The notes beneath the pieces are model-generated. The model was not told the DNA's origin, did not search any database, and saw only the letters and a list, made by a program, of their open reading frames with translations. The translations under genes were made by a program, and so were the position numbers. Shown here piece after piece: positions 21,339 to 30,035 of a stretch of DNA of 64,000 nucleotides (within the stretch, counting starts at the first letter, position 1; each line of letters starts with the position of its first letter). Origin of the DNA: Dryocosmus kuriphilus (lineage: Eukaryota > Arthropoda > Insecta > Hymenoptera > Cynipidae); assembly GCA_038277395.1 (NCBI GenBank), contig CM076192.1:49461119-49525118 (forward strand). Direction: 5' to 3'.

Positions 21339-22723
21339 GTTGGTAAATAAATAAAAATCATTAGTGTGTCTCCACTGAATTTGAAAAATTATTAACTTCC
21401 CCAATAATCTTAAATGTGATTTTTTAAAATGGAAATACCCTCTTTTGACACCGGATTCAGAAAGAGCGGGAAATTCTACGTTCAAGTATGTACCAAAGTC
21501 ATCGGTAAATTTTAACCTTGAAGTCAATTAAAGGTCATTTGAAATCATTTTTTTAATTATTCGGTATTTTCTAAATATTTTTCAAATATTTTTAGAGATC
21601 TTTTCCGTAAATTTCCATTTTCGGGAATTTTTTTAGTGTCGCTAATTTTATAATGTCGGAAATTTAATTTTTCGGTAATTATTTATTCGGGCATTTTACA
21701 GTGTCGGCAATTTTACTTTTTGAAAATTTTCAGTCGTCCCAAATTAAAAATCAAATTAAAAACCTAAGAGACGACAGAAAATTCCCAAGAAATAAAATTC
21801 CCGACACTATGAAATGCCCAAATAAATAATTACCGAAAAATAAAATTCCCGAAATTATAAAACTACCAGCAGTTTATAAAAACCCCGAAATTAAAATTTA
21901 CCGACACTGGAAAATTCCCGACAATGTAAAATTCTCGGAAAAAAATATCTTATTCAAATACATCCTGCTTACCAAAGGTTTTGTTTAGGTATAACTCTCA
22001 GTGGCTATCCCGCAATGGTCTACAAAACCATTTTTCAGTTTTTTATTTTTATTAAAAATCAATTTTTAATCAACATCCGAAATAAAAAAAAAACATACGA
22101 CCAGCTTTCTATTTCCAGTATCAATTCCTCAGAACTGGTTGACTTTTTCTAGACCTTTTTTTGGCCTTTGTACTAAAAAAATATCCCCAGAGTGGAATTT
22201 GTGTTTTTCTTAAGGGTGTTAGATCAAAGTTCTAATCAATAAATTTTATTTCTTTATTTTACTTGATAAATATTATAATTAGATTTTTTTTCGCTCTGTA
22301 TATGTACTCATGTTTTAAACAGAATTATGAGTACAGAGCAAAAAAATCTAAAATTTTATTCTTTTATAGTAAAATGAAAAGCTTAAATTTTGTGCATTAA
22401 AATTTGAATTAAAAGATTTTTAATTCTGATAATTGTTGTGATTTTTGTATTTGTTGTATTTTTGTAATTGTTGTAATTTGAAGGAATATTAAGTGATGAT
22501 GTTTCAAAATCTGAAGAAATTTTACCAAAATTTTCAAGAATGATAAAAGGGACTTTAAGGAATTTTATGAAACTTATGTCTTAAAATTAGACAAGGAATT
22601 ATAATTTGTATATTTAAAAAATTTAAAATCCTGAATTATTTTACATATTTTTTTAATCTTTTAATTTAAATCTTTTAAATTTGTGTATTGGGATTGAAAT
22701 TATAGTTAAAATTTCATTTTTAG

Positions 22724-23337
22724 GAATTGATCCATCTGCGGTTCAATGGAGGACGATGATTTGCAGCGGTACCTATGAAGGTAGCTCGATTTCTTATTTC
22801 GCTGACTATGCAGCACATGTAACAACCAAGAAATGGAATTGTGATCGATGTTTTGAAGTTCTGTTGAAGGCTCCAGAAAACGCAGGAGATGTTGATGATA
22901 CTTACATCGAATGTCGCTAATACGAAAGTAAATCTTCGTATAAAGTAACCCTTTTGAAGAAACCTTCTGTGAAATTTCGCGAGATCGTAACAGGGAATTT
23001 GCTTTCGTTTGAGAGGATCATTAAGCAAGTACGTCATCAAGCTAAAGTCAGAGACAATCGAAAAAGTAGCCATTCGCGACATCAGTTTAGTATATCCTGA
23101 CTGGCTCGCAGAATCTGACGTTTGCTACGAACATCGACTCTTTGCAATGAGATGCTTGTTTAAAGGAAAATTGTATCGAGTTTGCACAATTGATAGTAGA
23201 GAAGCAAAGGCAGCCGAAATTCAAAAGCGAAATGATAATGCTGCTGAAAAAAGGATGAGAGGGACCAACAAGCGAAAAAGCAATTCAATGGAGGATCCCA
23301 AATCTTCGCGCAAATTAAAAAATGTAATGCATTTCTA
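22724..23337 (+). pseudogene. C-terminal transposase region of the P-like element
   Basis: A splice acceptor TTTCATTTTTAG precedes GAATTGATCC. The exon phase fits the THAP exon. The peptide has SSISYFADYAAHVTTKKWNC and CDRCFEVLLKAPE, similar in style to the YxAGYxA...C.xC segment near the end of P/THAP9 transposases. A TAA at 22918 interrupts it. It resumes with YESKSSYKVTLLKKPSVKF and then changes frame to a basic tail (23009-23337: YPDWLAESDVCYEHRLFA, KRMRGTNKRKSN). The central catalytic domain is not visible between 21340 and 22720, so this copy is probably internally deleted. Confidence 0.5.
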
Positions 23338-23430
23338 ATTACTTAATAAGTGTCTAATTAATTAATGCATGTTTAATTAATTACCTGATTTACTTAATAA
23401 TAATCGAGTAATATAATAATGTATATAATT

Positions 23431-24010
23431 ATGTATACTCATTGTCTAATAAAGGTTCATATTGAAAAAACAATCTTACATCAGTACTAATTTCCCTTTT
23501 ATTTTATTCCTTCAATTTTAATTTCATTATTAAATCATTTCATTATTAATCGCCGATTGCTCTAAGAACTTTCGAAACTCTGAACCAATTCCTGCATTAG
23601 ACACCTAATTTATGTAATTTGGAACTTTACACTTCTGGTGAGAGAGCTGATTAAACTGTGGAGCTAATTATTTTTTCAATTACAATACCATAGAGTTTAA
23701 CATTATAATAAAAAATTACTTAAATTGTTCTTTAATTTCTATATTAATTACAATTCCACAGTTGAAACTAAAAAGCAACCGACCATATATTTTTGCACAA
23801 ATAGAATTTCTCGTTACTCTCTTTTTTATATAATAATAACTTAGACAAGTACAAATATTTATGATAAATTTTGTAATATGTTAAACTATATATATATGTA
23901 TACTCATTGTCTAATAAAGGATCATATTGAAAAAAAAATCTTACATCAGTACTAATTTCCCTTCTATTTTATTCCTTTAATTGTAATTTTATTATTTTAA
24001 TCTTTCATTT
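23431..24010. repeat. Direct duplication of the P-like element's 3' region
   Basis: TATACTCATTGTCTAATAAAGG with the following ~90 bp occurs at 23433 and again at 23897, differing at a few positions. Each copy holds an AATAAAG polyadenylation-type signal. The spacing is about 464 bp. This may be a duplicated 3' UTR, which would give the transposase message two poly(A) sites. Confidence 0.7.
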
Positions 24011-24547
24011 GCATTATCATTTGCAATCTTTAAAATATTAATTTTTAGTGTCGAGAAATCTTCAATAACAGGGGAGTTTTATTTTTTAGGTTTCATTAAA
24101 GTAGGAAATTAAAAAATTTTTTAAACAGCTGATGCGAAACGTAATTTAAATTTTAAAGTCGCGAAAATAATTTATTATTATTAATTAGAATTAAAATATT
24201 TATACTCGGACATATTAAATTTTGGAAAACATTGGAAAATTAAATAATTCTCGAATTTCTTCACAGCCGATTTCTTATATTCGCTATTTTTATAACAGAA
24301 ACCAAAGATGTTTTAACTTTGCAGAAACCAAATGTGGATAGCCTTTTGCGCCTTTTGGCTCGTTTAAAGCTCAGCTCTCATAATAAGCGATGATGTATTC
24401 ACGCGATTTGACGCGGTTGCCATGGAAACGATGAAAAAATGAAGAAGGCAGCACCTCGATATGGGCTAAAGCGGTAGTATCCCCCACTACAAAACGTCCC
24501 CACTTTTGACCCTCGCCGCATCTAGTTAAAATATCTTTGATAATACT

Positions 24548-24561
24548 TCATCTGCTCGACA
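24548..24561. repeat. Target-site duplication of the intact LINE, left
   Basis: TCATCTGCTCGACA matches 29134-29147 exactly (14 bp). Confidence 0.95.
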
Positions 24562-24802
24562 ATGATGACATGGATTCGATTAGATGCGATGATTATGAGA
24601 ATTGAGCGAGGAGTGTGAATCGTGTGAAAATCGAAGAGTGACTCGTTCCATCTATCAGTAATTTCGAGCGGCAGGTGTTTGGCTCGCCGCCTCGAAAGTC
24701 ATCAATAGAAGAAGGCGTGTGGCGCGCTTCTACCGATGCTCCCTCACTCAGGACAAAGGCGTGTGGCGCATGGACTGAGTGAATACTAAGGGGAGGTCAA
24801 GG

Positions 24803-26086
24803 ATGCCAGGCGACATGGATAAAAGTAAGGAGTCCGTCACCAAGCGGAGGAAGACAGATGAAGAAGAACAAAACTCAATACAAATACCAACCCAAAACAG
24901 ATTCGGAATACTTGAAAACTCTGAAGAGGAAATAGATGATGAAATGGAAGAGGATGACCAACCATTGCAGACTAAGAAGGATAGGATACCGCCAATAGTA
25001 GTAACTGCAAGGGCAAATCAACCTACCAAGTTCCTGGAACAATTAAATAATGTTACGCCAAATAGAAAAACTACTGGGAGATATTCACCAAACGGGTTTT
25101 CAATCTATGCCGACAACATGGACAGCTACAAATTAATAAGATTAAACCTAGATCAACAAAAGATACCATATTATACGTATGCTTCTCTGGAAGAAAAACC
25201 GAAGCATATTGTACTAAAAGGAATGGCTGAGTGTAATCCAGACGCACTCAAAGAAGAAATTCAAGCTCAAGGAATTGAAGTGATGAAATGCACACAACTT
25301 AAGCAGAGGGGTGATCCGCCGTATCCCAACCCTATCTATCTAATAACAGTGAAACACTCTGTGGATTTGAAGGATGTAAGGAAAATCAAGTATCTTTTCT
25401 ACTTAAAAATAAGATGGGAAAGCTATAGGAATTCAAGGAGAGTAACGCAATGCCATAGGTGCCAAATGTTTGGTCATGGCACTAATCACTGCTACAACAA
25501 ACCCAGGTGCGTCAAATGTCTCAGAAACCACCTTACAATCAACTGTGACAAAAAATCAGAGGAAAAACCACAATGCATCAATTGCATGGGAATACATCCG
25601 GCTAACTTCTCGGGGTGTCCCAAATATCAGGAACACCTTGGCAAAGTTATCGATAAAAGAAGCAGAGGAAGCAGCGTCAGATTGGGGACAGCAGCACAGC
25701 TAGCAACAAAGCTAGACAAGCGCAACTTCCCTGAAATAAAAAATCGAAGACCAGCAGAGACAACGCAAGGGAGGTGGACGAAAGCAGAGACAACGCACGA
25801 GAGAGATACGCGGCAATTTGACAAGCAAAGATCAACGAGACCAGAAACCTCGAGCAACGCCTGGCTAAGAGGAAACCCTATCAACAAAAGCGTAGATACT
25901 AATCTAGAGCAACAGATGAGTACCTTCGAGATATTAACGCGTGAGTTTGAAATTCTAAATAGTTTAGTAGATGTAGATAAACTTATACATTCAGTGAGAC
26001 AGCTCAATGAACAACTATCGCAAAATAATGACCCACTATCAGCTATTCAAATATTTTCTAATTTTGCAAAAAATGCCAGTAAATAG
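24803..26086 (+). CDS. LINE ORF1, gag-like zinc-knuckle protein, 427 aa
   Basis: I choose the ATG at 24803 (GGATGCCAGG); the frame upstream has no better start. The acidic N-terminal half carries KRRKTDEEEQN and IDDEMEEDDQ. A central fold resembles the RRM/PRE_C2HC region of Jockey gag (IPYYTYASLEEKPKHIVLKG, then PNPIYLITVKH). The three zinc knuckles are CHRCQMFGHGTNHC, CVKCLRNHLTINC and CINCMGIHPANFSGC. The C-terminal tail is basic, Arg/Gln-rich. The protein should bind LINE RNA and form particles with it. The ORF is uninterrupted. Its stop overlaps the ORF2 start (ATGCCAGTAAATAG, 26073-26086). Confidence 0.9.
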   Translation: MPGDMDKSKESVTKRRKTDEEEQNSIQIPTQNRFGILENSEEEIDDEMEEDDQPLQTKKDRIPPIVVTARANQPTKFLEQLNNVTPNRKTTGRYSPNGFSIYADNMDSYKLIRLNLDQQKIPYYTYASLEEKPKHIVLKGMAECNPDALKEEIQAQGIEVMKCTQLKQRGDPPYPNPIYLITVKHSVDLKDVRKIKYLFYLKIRWESYRNSRRVTQCHRCQMFGHGTNHCYNKPRCVKCLRNHLTINCDKKSEEKPQCINCMGIHPANFSGCPKYQEHLGKVIDKRSRGSSVRLGTAAQLATKLDKRNFPEIKNRRPAETTQGRWTKAETTHERDTRQFDKQRSTRPETSSNAWLRGNPINKSVDTNLEQQMSTFEILTREFEILNSLVDVDKLIHSVRQLNEQLSQNNDPLSAIQIFSNFAKNASK

Positions 26087-28766
26087 ACAATTTATTAATA
26101 AATTAAAAATTGCCCATTGGAATGCCAATGGAATCTCAAACAAACATATAGAGTTGCGGGAATTTCTTGATAAACATAAAATAGACATCATGCTCCTGAA
26201 TGAAACCAAGCTTAGTAATAAATCTAGATTCTTTGGATATAGAGGGTACACCAGTTACAGAAAAGATCGTGCTAGGCAGGGAGGCGGGCTCCTCATATTA
26301 GTCAAAAATAATATATCGGCGCAAGAAATTAGTGTTAATACTTCAAAAATGGAGAGCCTTAGCATCAAGCTCCAAAATAACCTGGTCATAATCGCGGCTT
26401 ATAATCCACCAAACCAACCCATTAGCTCACATGAACTCAATTCACTGGTAAATACAGGTACAAAGGTTTTAATTATGGCAGATTTTAACGCGAAGCACAT
26501 GAGCTGGAACTGCAATCAAAATAATGCAAATGGAAAATTTATTTATAATTTTGTAAACAGAAAAGGTTATCAACTAGTAGCACCAGATGGTTATACACTC
26601 TATCCATGTAATTATATGGCTGCTCCCTCAATAGTAGACATCGGTATAAATAAAAATATAAACCTCGTAGTAAGTGTTGAAGTAATAGACGAGCTAAACT
26701 CCGATCACCTACCAGTATTGGTTGAAATAAATAATGAAAACTTGGAGGTAATTAACAAAACTTTTTTAAATTATAAACTAGCTAATTGGGATAAATTTAG
26801 AACAGAAATAGCTGAAAATATGATTATAAATTCTCAAATATATACTAGTGAACAGATAGATGAGGAAGTCCAAAAATTTACTAACTTAATACAGATAGCA
26901 ATCAAAAAACACATACCACAGTCTTCGTTTAATAATGTGCGTACGATGCTACCGGATGATATCAAGCAATTAATGAAACTCCGTAATAAACTAAGAAAAA
27001 TAGCACAAAGAAGACAAAGTAAAGAAATTAATAAACTCAAAAATAACTTGGCAAAAACTATAGAATGTAAAATCAAAAAGCACTCTGACGGAACTTGGAC
27101 TAAAAAGTTAGATAAACTATCAGTTAAAGATAACTCGCTGTGGAAAATCACAAAATGCATTAAAAAGAAAGAAGTTAAAATACCTACTTTGCATGGGAAA
27201 AATGGACTTGTCTTTGGGGATGCTGAAAAAGCTCGGGAAATAGGGGATTAATTTGAATTGGTGCATCATATAACTGAAGACCTGGGAGACTATGAAACAG
27301 AAAGAATAGCAAATATTACTTATAATTGTGTCAAAAATCAAGAAATACTAGTCGAAGATAGTAGCTTAACTTCTCCTAAAGAAATCAAAAATATAATACT
27401 ACATACTAAATCAAAAAAAGCACCTGGTTATGACGAAATTCAAAATATAGTACTTAAAAATCTGCCGAAGAAAGCGTTAGTCCAGTTAACTTATATATTC
27501 AACAGTTGTCTCAAATTTTCTTATTTTCCAAAAAATTGGAAAATGGCAATTGTATTACCAATACAAAAATTAGGGAAAAATAAACTATTTCCGCAAAACT
27601 ATCGTCCAATCAGTCTACTGCCAACTATTAGTAAAGTATTTGAAAGAGTAATACTCAATAGATTAAAAAAACACGAAGCAAAGTACAATCAACTAATCCC
27701 AGAACAGTTTGGTTTTAGGGAACGTAGAAGCACGGTGCATCAACTAGCAATGTTAACAGATTATATAAGTACTAATTTTAATACAAATCATACCACAGCG
27801 GTAGCGTATTTAGATATGGAAAAGGCCTTTGACACTGTCTGGCACAAAGGCCTTGTCCATAAGCTAGTGCAACTAAAGTATCCAATTTATCTAATTAAAA
27901 TAATTCAAAGTTACTTGAAAAACAGAACATTTAAAGTCCTAGTTAATAATACAATGTCAAAAATATATATAGTAGTGGCTGGTGTACCCCAAGGATCCAT
28001 ATTGGGACCTCTGCTCTTTATAATATACATAAATGATATACCTAAATCTCTAAATACAAAAATTATGCTATTTGCTGATGATACTGCAATCGCAGCTAAA
28101 TCCTGGAGTAATAAACAAGCAACTCTATATGTTGAAAGACATATCCAATCAGTGTTAAAATTTTTTGACAAATGGAAATTGAAAATGAATACATCTAAAA
28201 TGGAATTCGTAGTATATAGCAAAAAGCGGAAGCGGAAAAAAGTACCTTTTCTTACTGTAGGAGATGAGAAAATAGAACCTAAGTCTGAGGCCAGCTATTT
28301 AGGAATTGTGCTAGACAGTAAACTCACATTTAGAAAGCATACAGCTAAAGCGGCAGGAAAAGCATACGGGGTCCTTTGGGACCTAAATTGTTTAATGCAT
28401 AAAAAAAGTAAACTCAGTATTAGAAACAAAAAAGTATTATATAAAGCAATTGTGAAGCCTGTGATGCTATACGCTGCTCCCATATGGAGCAACATGAGTG
28501 CCGCTAACTATTATAAACTGCAAGTAGTACAAAATAGATGCTTACGAAAGATATGTGATGCTAGTCCTAAGATGTCGAATAAAAATATACATATAAAATT
28601 AAATATGCAGGAAATAAGAAATGATATACAAAGACTGACTCATAATTTTTATAAAAACCAAATACGGCATTTAAGTGAGCTAGACCACATAGCAAAATAT
28701 AATCATGACACCGCACCGTTTAGAATTAAACATAAGTTGCCGCACCAGGTATTAATATCAAAATAA
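26073..28766 (+). pseudogene. LINE ORF2: endonuclease and reverse transcriptase, one stop codon
   Basis: The ATG at 26073 lies inside the last codons of ORF1, in the next frame. Endonuclease boxes are LKIAHWNANGISNKHIELRE, LLNETKLSNKSR, MADFNAKHMSWNC and ELNSDHLPVLVE. A TAA at 27249-27251 (REIGD, stop, FELVHH) separates this part from the RT, and the same frame then runs to 28766. RT boxes are YRPISLLPTISKVFE, FRERRSTVHQLA, LDMEKAFDTVWHKGL, GVPQGSILGPLLF and LFADDTAIAA (FADD at 28071-28082). The thumb has SYLGIVLDSKLTFRKH. The only visible defect in about 900 codons is that one nonsense codon. Confidence 0.92.
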
Positions 28767-29133
28767 AGCGCGTCGAAAGAAAGCAAAATTCTGCAAACGT
28801 AATACGAAGTCGCCAAATGTAGAATTAGTTAGAATAAAAGTAGGATAGTTGTAAATATTGTACATAGTTTAAGCTAAACATGATATTACTTAGTCGGTTT
28901 TTAATAAGTCATTTTCCCGAAAACACGACAAAATATACAATTCGTTAGAATTAAGAGAAAATGTAAAAATGAAATAAAGCAATCTCTTAAAAAACTATTT
29001 CTGGTAGAACATCCATAAGTGGACGTAGGTACAGATAATTAGTATATGTAAATTACTGTTAGAATTTTGTAACATGTATTTGAGCTCAGAATTGAATAAA
29101 GATCTATTAAACCTAAAAAAAAAAAAAAAAAAA

Positions 29134-29147
29134 TCATCTGCTCGACA
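29134..29147. repeat. Target-site duplication of the intact LINE, right
   Basis: Follows the poly(A) run directly and is identical to 24548-24561. Confidence 0.95.
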
Positions 29148-29425
29148 CTGCCGCTGCGATGCAGCACTGATTAGATGATTCCGTTGTGTAAATTTTTCCG
29201 TTGGTGCACATGCTGATTCGCTTCTTTGCTTTAACCGTTTTAACAAAGTGAAATACCAAGTAACTGCTGTCATAACCTTTTGTCGTGTTTACTGCAGTAC
29301 TGCTTTCTTCAAATTTTTCTGAGATCGTCTTCACCGTGCAATATCTAAATACTTAGATAATAGTGACAGTACTTATTTACTTTTAGACGTAGAATAGAAT
29401 GTAATACTCACTTATTGTGATCAAA

Positions 29426-30010
29426 ATGCCTAAAACAAAAACTCCACCGAAAAAGGCAACGCCAAAAACCCCTTATCACAAAACAACATTACAGGAATGA
29501 ATGGGAGTACCAAACATCTTTAAAGGTATGTTTTATTTATTTATATCGAATGTCGAATCGTTAGCTTATATTCGCGTAAAAATTGCAGTCGTGTAATTTT
29601 TGTATATAGGTTGGCTACCCAAAGCTCCAGACAATTCTCAAAATAAAGAGGCCTATTGTAAAGTTTGCTCATCATTTCTAGCCGCACAATAAGAATTTGA
29701 TGGAATACAGTAAATCTCAGAAACATGAGTCGGCGATGAAAAGAGAAGCGGAAGCTATTTCATTAGCGAAAATTGAAAAATTGGCAAAGCCTACCTTAAC
29801 TGAATGCAAAAAAAATCGCGGAATTGAGAATTGCTTATTTCACAGCTGAACACACGTCTGTTAAAACAATAGACCATTTATCTATCGTAATCAAAAGTTT
29901 GGACTGTCTGTCCGCTATGCTGCAAGATATTCAACTGCATCGTACTAAATGTACAGCCCTGATAAAAAATAATATTTCTCCCCTGCATTATGGAAGAATT
30001 GCTGATTGAT
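29426..30010 (+). pseudogene. hAT transposase N-terminal part, left copy
   Basis: The ATG at 29426 starts MPKTKTPPKKATPKTPYHK, then a one-base insertion breaks the frame relative to the right copy. The exon ends ATCTTTAAAG, followed by GTATGTTTTA, a good donor. The acceptor TTGTATATAG precedes GTTGGCTACC. The second exon encodes WLPKAPDNSQNKEAYCKVC, a BED/TTF-type zinc-finger region, then LMEYSKSQKHES and later LRIAYFTAEHTSVKTIDHLS. An A run near 29813 has eight A where the frame needs seven. The copy stops at about 30023 inside the catalytic region. Confidence 0.75.
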
Positions 30011-30035
30011 ATCGAGATTCTTGATAGTCCTTGAG

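Larger units (their letters stand above)
20189..24539 (+). mobile_element. THAP/P-like DNA transposon, 4.35 kb
   Basis: Inverted ends read CAAAGATATTTTCACTAGAT on the left and, inverted, CAAAGATATTTTAACTAGAT on the right, followed on both sides by GCGGC and AGGGTC (about 30 bp in total). They are flanked by a 7 bp duplication ATAATAC. Inside are a THAP-type exon (21209-21338) and a later exon with a P-like C-terminal motif (22724 onward). The interior is AT-rich and contains a duplicated 3' region. The TIRs and duplication are seen. Assignment to the P superfamily is from the THAP domain and the C-terminal motif, and is less certain. Confidence 0.75.
24562..29133 (+). mobile_element. Full-length, nearly intact Jockey-like LINE
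   Basis: The element has a 5' UTR (24562-24802), ORF1 (24803-26086), ORF2 (26073-28766, one stop), a 3' UTR with AATAAA near 29095, and a poly(A) tail of about 19 bases (29115-29133). It is bracketed by an exact 14 bp duplication. The 5' UTR repeats AAGGCGTGTGGCGC-type words (24714 and about 24756). Both ORFs and the duplication are well preserved, so this is the youngest clear retrotransposon in the window. It interrupts the left hAT copy within 22 bp of the right end of the P-like element. Confidence 0.95.
19943..30023 (+). mobile_element. hAT element, left copy, split by two insertions
   Basis: Three pieces belong together: 19943-20188, 24540-24561 and 29134-30023. Joined in order they match the reverse complement of 31860-33005 nearly base for base, for example CCATAAGCCCCAAACGG and CGTAACTGACGGTCACGAGG. 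The gaps are filled by the THAP/P-like element (20189-24539) and a LINE (24562-29133). The copy ends within the transposase gene at about 30023, so it is truncated on its 3' side. It forms an inverted pair with the right copy at 30036-33005. Confidence 0.85.
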
